DNA of 64,000 bases from Pseudonocardia endophytica (GCF_004339565.1 NZ_SMFZ01000002.1:682001-746000), one strand, 5' to 3'. Shown: positions 33,884 through 41,701, counted from the stretch's first letter. Notes: generated by a model from the sequence alone, not told the origin. Numbers and translations: made by a program.

Positions 33884-35068
33884 GTGCACGGCGGCGAGGC
33901 GCGGACGTGGGCGGTCGCGCTGGGGTCGCGGCTGCCGGACGTGCTCGACGAGGTCGCGGGGGCGTTGCGGGCGGACTGGCCCGACTACGCCCGCTTCGTC
34001 GTCGAGCACCGTGCCGAGGTGGCGGGCGCGGCCGGGCCGGTCGTGGAGCGGCTGCTGCAGCTGCGGGTGGAGGACGCGGGCGAGGACTTCCCCGGCGCGA
34101 TGGAGCGGGACCTGTTCGAGCAGATCGGCCGCATCCAGTGGCGCGAGGGCCGGGAGATCTCCAGCCTGCTCACCGCGTTCCAGGTCGGGGCCCGCGCGTT
34201 CTGGCACCACGTGTCGACGCTCGCCGTGGAGCACGGCGTCGGCGCCAGGGAGCTGGCCGAGCTCGCCGAGGGCGTGTTCCTGTTCGTCGACCGGCTGTCC
34301 TCTGCCACCACCCGTGGCTACGTGCGCGAGCAGTCCGAGTCCGGCGCGGCACGGGAACGGGCCCGGGAGGAGCTGGTCGACCTGCTGCTGTCCGACCGGG
34401 CGACGATCGCCGCCGTGCACTCCGCGGGTAGCCGGGCCGGCTGGCCTGTGCCCGACGAGGTCGGCATCGTGCTCGTGCAGGACGCCGACTCGCTCGACCG
34501 CGGCCTGCTCGGCTGGTTCGACCCGACGTCGCTGCCGGTGCACCGGGACGACCTGACCGGGCTGATCGTGCCGAACCCCTCGCGCGGGGGCAGGCGCCAG
34601 CGGCTGGCGACGGCGCTGCGGGGGCTGCGGGCGGTCGTCGGGGCGTCGGTCCCCCCGCAGCTCCTGCCGGCCAGCCTGCGCATCGCCGAGATCGCCGCCC
34701 GCCTGCAGCACAACGGCGTGCTGGCCGACGATCCGGTGTTCGCCGACGAGCACCTCGACGCGATCATCGTGCACCGGGACGCGCGGCTGCTGCAGGTGCT
34801 GCGGGCCCAGGTGCTGCGCCCGCTGGAGGGCGCGGTCCCGTCGTCGCGGGAACGGCTGGTGGAGACGCTCACGTCCTGGGTCCGGCACATGGGCGACCGG
34901 CAGGCGATGGCCGCCGAGCTGCACGTGCACCCGCAGACCGTCCGGTACCGGATGAACCGGTTGCACGAGCTGTTCGGCGACTCGCTCGACACCCCGGACA
35001 TCCGCGCACGCCTGGCGCTGGCGCTGGCGTGGGGAGCGCCGCTCGATCCCCGGGCGACGACCGGCTGA
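33884..35068 (+). CDS. PucR-type helix-turn-helix regulator with RsbRD-like N-terminal domain
   Basis: A 394-residue regulator. The N-terminal about 130 residues are all-helical (RADWPDYARFVVEHRAEVAG and REISSLLTAFQVGARAFWHHVS) and resemble the RsbT co-antagonist RsbRD N-terminal family, often joined to PucR domains in actinomycetes. The C-terminus (about 320-390) is the PucR/CdaR helix-turn-helix: RLVETLTSWVRHMGDRQAMAAELHVHPQTVRYRMNRLHELFG (key pieces AAELHVHPQTVRYRMNRL). Effector unknown. It is divergent from the hopanoid operon across 129 bases that hold an inverted repeat and the hpnC palindrome, so control of hopanoid synthesis is a reasonable guess. Start per the AAGGAGG spacing. It ends exactly where the MaoC stop begins. 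Confidence 0.85.
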   Translation: MHGGEARTWAVALGSRLPDVLDEVAGALRADWPDYARFVVEHRAEVAGAAGPVVERLLQLRVEDAGEDFPGAMERDLFEQIGRIQWREGREISSLLTAFQVGARAFWHHVSTLAVEHGVGARELAELAEGVFLFVDRLSSATTRGYVREQSESGAARERAREELVDLLLSDRATIAAVHSAGSRAGWPVPDEVGIVLVQDADSLDRGLLGWFDPTSLPVHRDDLTGLIVPNPSRGGRRQRLATALRGLRAVVGASVPPQLLPASLRIAEIAARLQHNGVLADDPVFADEHLDAIIVHRDARLLQVLRAQVLRPLEGAVPSSRERLVETLTSWVRHMGDRQAMAAELHVHPQTVRYRMNRLHELFGDSLDTPDIRARLALALAWGAPLDPRATTG

Positions 35069-35515
35069 CTACTCCCCGCGCAGCCCGAACATGCCGGTGA
35101 ACCGGCCCCGCATGACGAGCTCGTCGCCCCGGTGCATGGTCGCCCGCAGCGTCACGACGCCCATCTCCGGGCGCTTGCGGGACACGCGGGCATCGAGGAT
35201 CTCCATCGCGCAGCGCAGCTCGTCGCCGGCGAACACCGGCGCAGGCCAGTAGATCTCGTCGCCGCCGGGCGAGCCGAGCGCCGTGGAGCGGCACAGCAGC
35301 CCGTCGACGTACGCGCGCATCCAGAGCGACGACGTGAACCAGCCGGATGCGGCCAGCCCACCGAAGATCGACTTCTGGGCGGCGTCCTCGTCCAGGTGGA
35401 ACGGCTGCGGGTCGAACCGGCGAGCGAACGCGACCATCTCGTCGCGGTCGATCACGGTCGTACCCAGGTCGAACACTGTTCCCGGGGTGAGGTCCTCGAA
35501 AGCGATCTCCGGCAC
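35069..35515 (-). CDS. MaoC-family (R)-specific enoyl-CoA hydratase-like protein
   Basis: A 148-residue single hot-dog domain. The hydratase-2 motif is RFDPQPFHLDEDAAQKSIFGGLAASGW (key piece FDPQPFHLDEDAA), with catalytic Asp and His at about 36 and 41. Later TALGSPGGDEIYWPAPVFAGDEL resembles MaoC dehydratases acting on acyl-CoA. The substrate is unknown. I choose the GTG at 35515 rather than 35524: the hexamer TAACGT (35523-35528) ends seven bases before 35515 and overlaps the upstream GTG. It ends head-on against the PucR gene with no gap. Confidence 0.85.
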   Translation of the reverse strand: MPEIAFEDLTPGTVFDLGTTVIDRDEMVAFARRFDPQPFHLDEDAAQKSIFGGLAASGWFTSSLWMRAYVDGLLCRSTALGSPGGDEIYWPAPVFAGDELRCAMEILDARVSRKRPEMGVVTLRATMHRGDELVMRGRFTGMFGLRGE

Positions 35516-35522
35516 GGACGTC

Positions 35523-35528
35523 ACGTTA
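35523..35528 (-). promoter_or_regulatory. -10 hexamer (TAACGT) of leaderless maoC gene, overlapping hisN stop
   Basis: TAACGT on the minus strand; its first three bases are the TAA stop codon of hisN. It ends seven bases before the GTG at 35515. Confidence 0.45.
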
Positions 35529-36338
35529 GCCCGGCACGTCGGAGCCCAGCGCGGCCAGGGCGGCGTCGTGCAGCAGGCCGTTGCTGCCGAGCGCGTCCCC
35601 TCCGGAGTACGAGCCCGTCCCGTCCAGGGCGGTCAGCCTGCCGCCCGCCTCGGCGAGGACCGCGGCGGGCCCGGCCAGGTCCCACGGGTTCGCGGCCGGT
35701 TCCGCGACGAGATCGATCGCACCTTCCGCGACGAGGCAGTACTGCCAGAAGTCGCCGAACGCCCTGGTCTCCCAGCACGCCAGGGACAGGCCCAGCCAGC
35801 CGTCCATCCGGCCGGTCTCGCGGAACGTGTTCGGGTTCGTGGTCGACACGTAGGCGTCGGCCAGGTCGGCGACCCCGGACACGCTGATCGCGCGCGGCGC
35901 GGCACCCGGCGCGTCGGCCGTCCAGGCCCCGTGGCCGCGGGCCGCCCACCACCGGCGGCCCAGCGCGGGTGCGGTGACCACACCGACCTCCGGCCGACCG
36001 TGCACGGTCAGCCCGATCAGCGTCGCCCAGACCGGCACGCCGCGGGAGAAGTTCTTCGTGCCGTCGATCGGGTCGATCACCCAGCCGCGTCCGGCGACGC
36101 CGGTCCCGGAGTCGCCGCGCTCCTCGCCGAGCACGGCGTCGTCCGGCCGCTCGCCGCCGAGCGCCGCCCGCAGCGCGTCCTCGGCGGCCGTGTCGGCGTC
36201 GGTGACCGGCGTCCTGTCCGGTTTGCGTGTGACACGCAGATCGGCTGCTCGGAAGCGGGGGAGCGTCACGGCGTCGGCGAGGTCGGCCAGCCGCAGTGCG
36301 AGCGCCAGGTCGGGCGCGAGATCGTCGGTGGAGTCCAC
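35526..36338 (-). CDS. hisN: Histidinol-phosphatase (inositol monophosphatase family)
   Basis: A 270-residue IMPase-fold phosphatase of the HisN type that dephosphorylates histidinol phosphate in histidine synthesis. Motifs: DRTPVTDADTAAED (about 41), LGEERGDSG (about 71), GWVIDPIDGTKNFSRG (about 85-100, Mg-binding Asp-Ile-Asp-Gly) and NPWDLAGPAAVLAEAGG (about 212-228). In Mycobacterium and Corynebacterium hisN is an unlinked member of the his pathway, as here. GTG start at 36338 is separated by 45 bases from the divergent response regulator. Inositol-phosphate activity cannot be excluded. Confidence 0.88.
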   Translation of the reverse strand: MDSTDDLAPDLALALRLADLADAVTLPRFRAADLRVTRKPDRTPVTDADTAAEDALRAALGGERPDDAVLGEERGDSGTGVAGRGWVIDPIDGTKNFSRGVPVWATLIGLTVHGRPEVGVVTAPALGRRWWAARGHGAWTADAPGAAPRAISVSGVADLADAYVSTTNPNTFRETGRMDGWLGLSLACWETRAFGDFWQYCLVAEGAIDLVAEPAANPWDLAGPAAVLAEAGGRLTALDGTGSYSGGDALGSNGLLHDAALAALGSDVPG

Positions 36339-36370
36339 GCCGCAGCAGCATGCCAGTACCCGTCGAGGTC

Positions 36371-36376
36371 TACGCT
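36371..36376 (+). promoter_or_regulatory. -10 hexamer (TACGCT) of leaderless response regulator gene
   Basis: TACGCT ends seven bases before the GTG at 36384; no ribosome binding site is present. Confidence 0.5.
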
Positions 36377-36383
36377 CGCTGGC

Positions 36384-37043
36384 GTGACGACAGTCGTGCT
36401 CGCCGAGGACGACTCCGCGATCGCGGAGCCGCTGTCCCGCGCCCTGCAGAGGGAGGGCTACGACGTGCATGTGGTCGGCGACGGGCTCGCCGCACTCGAC
36501 CACGTGCAGGGAACCCCCGTCGACCTCCTCGTCCTCGATCTCGGGCTGCCCGGGATGGACGGCCTCGAGGTGTGCCGACGGATCCGCGCCGACAACCAGG
36601 CCGACCTGCCGGTGCTGATGCTCACCGCGCGCACCGACGAGGTGGACTTCGTCGTCGGCCTGGACGCGGGCGCCGACGACTACGTGTCCAAGCCGTTCCG
36701 GCTGGCCGAGCTGCTGGCCAGGGTGCGGGCGCTGCTGCGGCGCCGCACCCAGGACGTCGTCGAGGTCGGTGGCCTGCGGATGGAGCTCTCCGGACGCCGC
36801 GTGCTGCTCGACGGCGACGAGGTCACGCTCGCGAACAAGGAGTTCGAGCTGCTGCGGGTGCTGATGCTGCACTCCGGGCAGGTCGTGACGCGCGAGGAGA
36901 TCCTGCACACGGTGTGGGGCGACGCGGACATGAAGTCGTCGAAGACGCTGGACATGCACATGTCCTGGCTGCGTCGCAAGATCGGCGGCGAGAAGCGGAT
37001 CGCCACCGTGCGCGGGGTCGGCTTCCGGTACAACCAGGACTGA
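36384..37043 (+). CDS. OmpR/PhoB-family response regulator
   Basis: A 219-residue regulator. Receiver domain: VVLAEDDSAIAE, phospho-acceptor aspartate in DLLVLDLGLPGMDGLEVCRR (about 52), MLTARTDEVD and DDYVSKPFRLAELLARV. C-terminal winged helix (about 125-219): ELSGRRVLLDGDEVTLANKEFELLRVLM, TREEILHTVWG and DMHMSWLRRKIGG with RGVGFRYN at the end. Leaderless GTG at 36384, divergent from hisN. The kinase gene begins seven bases after its stop, so they form one operon and a two-component system. The system sits between hisN and the purKE/GtrA genes; its target genes are unknown. Confidence 0.93.
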   Translation: MTTVVLAEDDSAIAEPLSRALQREGYDVHVVGDGLAALDHVQGTPVDLLVLDLGLPGMDGLEVCRRIRADNQADLPVLMLTARTDEVDFVVGLDAGADDYVSKPFRLAELLARVRALLRRRTQDVVEVGGLRMELSGRRVLLDGDEVTLANKEFELLRVLMLHSGQVVTREEILHTVWGDADMKSSKTLDMHMSWLRRKIGGEKRIATVRGVGFRYNQD

Positions 37044-37050
37044 GTACGGA

Positions 37051-38319
37051 GTGCGCCGGCGGATCCTGCTCTCCACGCTGCTGGTCGTCGCGATCACGGC
37101 GCTGGCGCTCGGCGGGCCGCTGGTCGTCGCGACCTGGCAGCTCGTCGAGGACTTCACCCGGGCCGAGCTGACCCAGCGCCTCGAGCAGCTGACCGAGAGC
37201 CTCGAGGACAGCGACGGGCGCGTCCCCGACCCGGCGTCGATCGAGCTGGCGATCCCGGCGAACAGCAGGCTGGTGATCGACCGCGTGGACCAGCCACCGC
37301 AGGTGTTCGGCGTGTCCGAGGTGCCGGACCCGGTCGTCGAGTCGCTGCCGTTCGGGCCGGGCGGCACGATCACGCTGGCCCAGCCCCGCTCGGTCATGCG
37401 CGGCCAGCAGTCGCAGGTGGTCGCCGTCGTCGCGCTCCTGGTGATCATCTCGGTGACGAGCGGTGCGATCGTCGCGACGCTGACCGCGCGCAGGCTCGCG
37501 GAGCCGCTGCGCGACGTGGCGGCCCGCGCCGCGCGGCTCGGTGCCGGGGACTTCCGCCGCGCGCCGGGGCGGCACAACATCGCCGAGCTGGACCGCGTCT
37601 CCGAGGTGCTGGACTCGTCGGCGACGGCACTGGCCCAGCTCATGCAGCGCGAGCGGGTGCTCGTCGGGGACGTGTCGCACCAGCTGCGGAGCCGGATCAC
37701 GGCCCTGCAGTTGCGGCTCGACGAGCTGTCCACCCACCCGGACGAGGACGCCCGCCGCGAGGCCCTGGCCGCGCTGGAGCAGACCGAACGCCTCTCCCAG
37801 GTCCTCGACGAGCTGCTGGAGGCCGCCCGCGCCGCGCGGGCCGCGGGCGCGGAGCCGACCGACGTCCGGGAGGCGATGGAGGAGGTCGCCGCCGAGTGGC
37901 GGGGCGGGTTCGCGTCGGCGGGCCGCTCGCTGCGCGTCCGGGTGCCGGAGGGAATGCTCGCCCGGGTCACCGCGGCGCGCGTGCGCGAGGCCGTGGGGGC
38001 ACTCGTCGAGAACGCGCTGCGGCACGGCGACGGGCCGGTGACGATCACCGCCCGGCCCGGCGAGAACGCGCTGCTGCTCGAGGTCAGCGACACCGGGCCC
38101 GGCGTGCCGGAGGATCTGGTGCCGCACGTGTTCGAGCGCGGCGTGTCCGCGCAGTCGTCGACCGGGCTGGGGCTCGCGCTGGCCCGCGCGCTCGTCGAGG
38201 CCGACGGCGGGCGCCTGGAGCTGTCCCGGGCCCGCCCCCCGACGTTCCGGCTCTACCTCCCCGCCGCCCGGGCCGACGACGTCGTCGGACCCGCGCACCA
38301 GGCCAGCGGTCCGCGTTAG
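37051..38319 (+). CDS. HAMP-type sensor histidine kinase
   Basis: A 422-residue membrane kinase with a helix at about 5-27, an extracytoplasmic domain of about 85 residues, and a second helix at about 116-138. A HAMP linker (LTARRLAEPLRDVAARAARLGAGDF) leads to the dimerisation helix with the phospho-acceptor His in VLVGDVSHQLRSRITAL at about 209. The ATPase domain has LVENALRHG (N box) and VSDTGPGVPEDLVPHVFERG, then SSTGLGLALARAL. Normal orthodox kinase. The GTG start is seven bases after the response regulator stop. The 3' end overlaps the convergent GtrA gene by four bases. Confidence 0.93.
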   Translation: MRRRILLSTLLVVAITALALGGPLVVATWQLVEDFTRAELTQRLEQLTESLEDSDGRVPDPASIELAIPANSRLVIDRVDQPPQVFGVSEVPDPVVESLPFGPGGTITLAQPRSVMRGQQSQVVAVVALLVIISVTSGAIVATLTARRLAEPLRDVAARAARLGAGDFRRAPGRHNIAELDRVSEVLDSSATALAQLMQRERVLVGDVSHQLRSRITALQLRLDELSTHPDEDARREALAALEQTERLSQVLDELLEAARAARAAGAEPTDVREAMEEVAAEWRGGFASAGRSLRVRVPEGMLARVTAARVREAVGALVENALRHGDGPVTITARPGENALLLEVSDTGPGVPEDLVPHVFERGVSAQSSTGLGLALARALVEADGGRLELSRARPPTFRLYLPAARADDVVGPAHQASGPR

Positions 38320-38825
38320 GCTGGCGGCACCTGGCGGCGGACGTTCTGGTCCGGGAACACGAACCGGCGGAACGCCCACCAGCGGAACGCCATCCCGACG
38401 ATCGTGCCCAGGATCTGGCCGGACAGGAAGTCCGCGATCTCCTGCGTCATCAGGCTGACGACCGGCACCTGGAGGTCGAACAGGTAGCGCGACGCGGCCA
38501 GCGGCGCCGAGTACATCGCGATGCCCACCCCGCTGATCAGGAAGAACAGCAGGGCCTCGTGCCTGCGCTCCCGTCCGCCGCGGGTGCGGAACGACCACTC
38601 GCGGTTCAGCACGTAGCTCACGATCGTCGCCACGAGCACGGCCATGATCTTCGCGGTCAGCGGCTTGGTGTCCAGGACCGTCGTCTTGAGCAGCAGGAAC
38701 ACGGCCGTGTCGATCACCCACGTGATGCCGCCGACGAACCCGAACTTGATCAGCTCGCGGTGCTTGATCGCATAGTCCCGGTACGGCTGCGGGATCCGCG
38801 CGAGCGCTGAGTCCACCACCGTCAC
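38316..38825 (-). CDS. GtrA-family membrane protein
   Basis: A 169-residue protein with four hydrophobic helices (about 28-48, 58-78, 95-115, 130-150). The N-terminus RELIKFGFVGGITWVIDTAVFLLL and SYVLNREWSFR are the GtrA consensus (key pieces FGFVGG and NREWSF). GtrA proteins are thought to translocate polyprenyl-linked sugars for cell-envelope glycosylation. It corresponds to M. tuberculosis Rv3277, which is next to purK and birA there. Four-base convergent overlap with the kinase gene. Confidence 0.9.
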   Translation of the reverse strand: MTVVDSALARIPQPYRDYAIKHRELIKFGFVGGITWVIDTAVFLLLKTTVLDTKPLTAKIMAVLVATIVSYVLNREWSFRTRGGRERRHEALLFFLISGVGIAMYSAPLAASRYLFDLQVPVVSLMTQEIADFLSGQILGTIVGMAFRWWAFRRFVFPDQNVRRQVPPA

Positions 38826-38882
38826 TCAGAGGATCGTGCCAGACCCGGCCGCCGGGACGCCGGGCACCCGATCGCGCCCGAC

Positions 38883-38888
38883 TAGGCT
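38883..38888 (+). promoter_or_regulatory. -10 hexamer (TAGGCT) of purK
   Basis: TAGGCT ends nine bases before the GTG start of purK at 38898; the usual leaderless layout. Confidence 0.5.
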
Positions 38889-38897
38889 GCCCGGACT

Positions 38898-40178
38898 GTG
38901 GACACCGTGAACACCGGCCCGCCGCCCGCCCGCGAGCGCGGGGCACCGGACGCGATGCCGGTGGTCGGGATGGTCGGCGGCGGTCAGCTGGCCCGGATGA
39001 CCCACCAGGCGGCGATCGCGCTGGGCCAGACCCTGCGGGTGTTGGCCGCGTCGCCGCAGGATCCGGCCGCGCGCGTCACACCGGACGTCGTGGCCGGTGA
39101 CCCGGACGACGTCGAGGCGCTGCGTGAGCTGGCGCGGGGCTGTTCCGCGGTCACGTTCGACCACGAGGGCGTGCCGCAGGACGTGCTGGCGTCGCTCGAG
39201 GCCGACGGCGTGCCGCTGCACCCCGCGCCGTCGGCGCAGATCCACGCGCAGGACAAGCTGGTGATGCGACGGCGGCTGTCCGGCCTGGGCCTTCCGGTCC
39301 CGCCGTTCACGGAGGTGACCTCGCCGGACGACGTCCGCGGGTTCGGCGCGGAGCACGGCTGGCCGGTGGTCCTCAAGGCCGTCCGTGGCGGCTACGACGG
39401 GCGCGGGGTCTGGTTCCTGCACGAGGCCGACGACGCGGTGGTCGCGGACCTGCTGGAGGCCGGCACGCCGCTGATGGCCGAGGGCGCGGTGACGATGCGC
39501 CGCGAGCTCGCCGCACAGATCGCCCGGTCCCCGTTCGGGCAGGCCGCCGTGTGGCCGGTGGTCGAGACCGTGCAGGTCGACGGCCAGTGCGCGCGCGTGT
39601 TCTCCCCGGCGCCGGGATTGTCGGCCGCGCGGTCCGCCGAGGCGCAGGGGATCGCGCTGCGGGTGGCCGAGGAGCTGGGTGTCACCGGGCTGCTGACGGT
39701 CGAGCTGTTCGAGTGCGCCCCGCGGAGCGACAGCGGAGCGGGCATCGACACCGACGGCGAGCTCGTGGTGAACGAGCTGGCCATGCGCCCGCACAACTCC
39801 GGGCACTGGACGATCGAGGGCGCCAGGACGTCGCAGTTCGAGCAGCACCTGCGGGCCGTCCTGGACTACCCGCTCGGCTCCACGGCGCCGACCGCCCCGG
39901 CCGTGGTGATGGCGAACGTTCTCGGGGCGGCGGAGGCGCCGTCGATGTCCATGGACGAGCGCCTGCACCACTGCATGGCCCGCTTCCCCGGCGCGCGGGT
40001 GCACCTCTACGCGAAGGGTGAGCGGCCGAAGCGCAAGATCGGGCACGTGACGGTGCTCGGGGACGACATGGACGAGGTGCGTGAGCGGGCCGAGCTGGCC
40101 GCGACGTGGCTCGCCACGGCGGAGTGGACCGACGGCTGGTCGGCGCACCACGGTGATCTGCAGGAGGCCGCGCGATGA
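38898..40178 (+). CDS. purK: N5-carboxyaminoimidazole ribonucleotide synthase
   Basis: A 426-residue ATP-grasp enzyme that converts AIR, ATP and bicarbonate to N5-CAIR in purine synthesis. VVGMVGGGQLARM (about 22-34) is the N-terminal signature; KAVRGGYDGRGVW (about 160) is the ATP-binding loop; the C-terminal NELAMRPHNSGHWTIEGARTSQFEQHLRA (key piece NELAMRPHNSGHWT) is diagnostic for PurK. GTG start at 38898 fits the -10. purE follows with a four-base overlap, giving the usual purK-purE unit; in M. tuberculosis the neighbours are also Rv3275c/Rv3276c. Confidence 0.96.
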   Translation: MDTVNTGPPPARERGAPDAMPVVGMVGGGQLARMTHQAAIALGQTLRVLAASPQDPAARVTPDVVAGDPDDVEALRELARGCSAVTFDHEGVPQDVLASLEADGVPLHPAPSAQIHAQDKLVMRRRLSGLGLPVPPFTEVTSPDDVRGFGAEHGWPVVLKAVRGGYDGRGVWFLHEADDAVVADLLEAGTPLMAEGAVTMRRELAAQIARSPFGQAAVWPVVETVQVDGQCARVFSPAPGLSAARSAEAQGIALRVAEELGVTGLLTVELFECAPRSDSGAGIDTDGELVVNELAMRPHNSGHWTIEGARTSQFEQHLRAVLDYPLGSTAPTAPAVVMANVLGAAEAPSMSMDERLHHCMARFPGARVHLYAKGERPKRKIGHVTVLGDDMDEVRERAELAATWLATAEWTDGWSAHHGDLQEAAR

Positions 40179-40672
40179 CCACCCCCCGCGTCGGAGTGAT
40201 CATGGGCAGTGACTCGGACTGGCCGGTGATGTCGGCCGCGGGAGAAGCGCTCGACGAGTTCGGTGTCGCGTACGAGGTCGGCGTCTACTCCGCGCACCGG
40301 ACCCCGCAGCGGATGCTCGACTACGCCGGGTCCGCCGCCGACCGTGGCCTGTCCGTGATCGTCGCCGGGGCCGGTGGCGCGGCGCACCTGCCCGGCATGG
40401 TCGCGGCCGCGACGCCACTGCCGGTGATCGGCGTCCCGGTGCCGCTGGCGACGCTCGACGGTCTGGACTCGCTGCTGTCGATCGTGCAGATGCCCGCGGG
40501 CGTGCCGGTCGCGACGGTCGCCGTCGGCGGTGCCCGCAACGCGGGTCTGCTGGCCGTGCGCGTGCTCGCCGCCACCGAGCCGGACCTGCGGGAACGCATG
40601 GTCGCGTTCCAGGCGGAACTGGAGCGGACGGTGCTGGACAAGGACGCCGCGCTGCGCGAGAAGGCACGGTAG
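40175..40672 (+). CDS. purE: N5-CAIR mutase
   Basis: A 165-residue class I PurE that rearranges N5-CAIR to CAIR. GVIMGSDSDWPVM (7-19) and VYSAHRTPQRM (40-50) are active-site motifs; AGAGGAAHLPGMVAAATPLPVIGVPV (66-91) and VPVATVAVG are the other conserved blocks. Normal length. The ATG at 40175 overlaps the purK stop (ATGA). Following it is a hairpin and then a separate, promoter-led element (40707 onwards). Confidence 0.96.
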   Translation: MTTPRVGVIMGSDSDWPVMSAAGEALDEFGVAYEVGVYSAHRTPQRMLDYAGSAADRGLSVIVAGAGGAAHLPGMVAAATPLPVIGVPVPLATLDGLDSLLSIVQMPAGVPVATVAVGGARNAGLLAVRVLAATEPDLRERMVAFQAELERTVLDKDAALREKAR

Positions 40673-40675
40673 AAA

Positions 40676-40700
40676 ATCACCGTGGCACGACCCCGGTGAT
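40676..40700 (+). terminator. Hairpin after purE
   Basis: ATCACCG and CGGTGAT, perfect seven-base arms around an eleven-base loop, four bases after the purE stop. There is no U-tract, as usual in high-GC actinomycetes, so termination is inferred from position. Confidence 0.4.
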
Positions 40701-40706
40701 CGGTCG

Positions 40707-40712
40707 TAGGCT
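40707..40712 (+). promoter_or_regulatory. -10 hexamer (TAGGCT) of the intergenic transcript after purE
   Basis: TAGGCT in the purE-tetR gap; transcription would begin near 40720, upstream of a strong ribosome binding site and a 12-codon ORF. No protein-coding gene longer than that follows on this strand before 41702. Confidence 0.5.
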
Positions 40713-40743
40713 GGTCGCACACGGGAGAGGAGGTGGTCCAGCG

Positions 40744-40782
40744 TTGTATAGCTACAGGACTCGTGAGGTGGCTGTCCGCTAG
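40744..40782 (+). CDS. 12-codon small ORF with strong ribosome binding site
   Basis: TTG start, then YSYRTREVAVR and a TAG stop: 12 residues ending in a hydrophobic-basic tail. AGGAGGTGG (40728-40736) lies ten bases before the TTG, one of the best ribosome binding sites in the window, and TAGGCT at 40707 provides a -10. I believe a similar peptide occurs in this position beside purE or its neighbours in other actinomycetes, but this is from memory. Leader peptide, regulatory sORF or coincidental ORF inside an RNA are all possible. A structured RNA follows 90 bases downstream. No function can be given. Confidence 0.5.
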   Translation: MYSYRTREVAVR

Positions 40783-40870
40783 CACCACGCTCGATGGTGG
40801 GACCGCGTAGCGGTTCCGCTGGAGACGGTCGTGGAAGCCGGTGTGGTGCCGGCGAATCCAAGGCAGTCAC

Positions 40871-40936
40871 CGTGATCCCCGGGCCCGAGCCCGTCCAGCT
40901 CGGCGTGCGCACCACCGGTGCGGCCCGGGGATCACG
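40871..40936 (+). ncRNA. Predicted three-way-junction RNA element
   Basis: A perfect 15-base outer stem (CGTGATCCCCGGGCC at 40871-40885 pairs with GGCCCGGGGATCACG at 40922-40936). Within the loop are two further hairpins: CGAGC/GCTCG (40886-40890 with 40898-40902) and CGCACC/GGTGCG (40908-40913 with 40917-40922, its last base shared with the outer stem). The element is too structured for chance in a short non-coding gap. It could be the 3' end or terminator of the transcript from 40707, or terminate tetR on the other strand. No known riboswitch class is recognised. Confidence 0.55.
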
Positions 40937-40951
40937 CATGTCCGGGGCCGG

Positions 40952-41617
40952 TCAACCGGCCCTGTCCTCCAACGCCTCGAGGCGGCGCACGACGTCCTCC
41001 AGCCCTGGCTCGTCGTCCAGCGGCAGCATCGGCGCGACCCGGCGGAAGTGCTCGCGGCAGGCGTCGAGGTCCTCGGTGCGCCCGCCGTCGGCCAGCCAGC
41101 GCCGCAGCGCCTGGTTGTGTGCCGCGACGACGGCGGCGCCGGTCACCGCGGCCCTCAGCTCCCCGTCGTCCACATCGGACAGTCGGGTGGTGAGCTCCCG
41201 GGTGAACAGGCGACGGTAGAGGTGCACCGAGGCGGCCTCCCGGTCCCGCAGTGCCGGCACCTCACGGACCAGGGCGAACCGCATCCGGGCCACGTCGACG
41301 TCGTCGAGATAGAGGTCGAACACCGTCTCCGCCGCGCGCAGCACGACCGAGAGCAGCGGCTCGGTCGGGTGCGCCGCGTCGAACACCTCGGCGATCCGCG
41401 CCAACCCCCGCTCGTGGTCCGGGGACAAGGCGTCCTCCTTGCCGCGGAAGTAGCGGAAGAACGTCCGCCGGCCCACGCCCGCGGCGGTCGCGATGTCGTC
41501 GACGGTCGTCTCGTCGTATCCCTGCTCGGTGAACAGGTGGGCCGCCGCCGACACGAGCTCGCGACGCACCGCCGCGCGGCCCTCGGCCGAGCGTCCGCGA
41601 CGTGTGCTCGCCGTCAT
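40952..41617 (-). CDS. TetR-family transcriptional regulator (divergent to acyl-CoA dehydrogenase)
   Basis: A 221-residue regulator. DNA-binding domain (about 17-65): RRELVSAAAHLFTEQGYDETTVDDIATAAGVGRRTFFRYFRGKEDAL (key part VGRRTFFRYFRGK, recognition helix). The ligand domain (75-215) matches no class I can name; LLSVVLRAAETVFDLYLDD and ALRRWLADG are typical of the TetR_C_17-like group. ATG at 41617 rather than the upstream codon at 41653, since the protein starts there with no overlap of the operator. Its divergent neighbour is an acyl-CoA dehydrogenase with an inverted repeat between, so it likely controls that gene and itself. Confidence 0.88.
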   Translation of the reverse strand: MTASTRRGRSAEGRAAVRRELVSAAAHLFTEQGYDETTVDDIATAAGVGRRTFFRYFRGKEDALSPDHERGLARIAEVFDAAHPTEPLLSVVLRAAETVFDLYLDDVDVARMRFALVREVPALRDREAASVHLYRRLFTRELTTRLSDVDDGELRAAVTGAAVVAAHNQALRRWLADGGRTEDLDACREHFRRVAPMLPLDDEPGLEDVVRRLEALEDRAG

Positions 41618-41629
41618 GGCACGGAGGGT

Positions 41630-41645
41630 AGCAAGTCGCCTTGCT
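41630..41645. promoter_or_regulatory. Inverted repeat operator between tetR and acyl-CoA dehydrogenase
   Basis: AGCAAG-TCGC-CTTGCT, perfect six-base arms, lies 12 bases upstream of the TetR ATG. An 11-base direct repeat ATGGCACGGAG occurs at 41616-41626 and 41647-41657 on either side. Confidence 0.5.
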
Positions 41646-41701
41646 GATGGCACGGAGTGCCGTTACGGTGGCGGGAGACGCACCCGACGAGGACGAGGCA
41701 G

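Noticed and set aside
40871..40936. Simple rho-independent terminator
   Set aside because: A 36-base loop with two internal hairpins and no U-tract make an ordinary terminator unlikely; kept as structured RNA, though terminator activity is not excluded.
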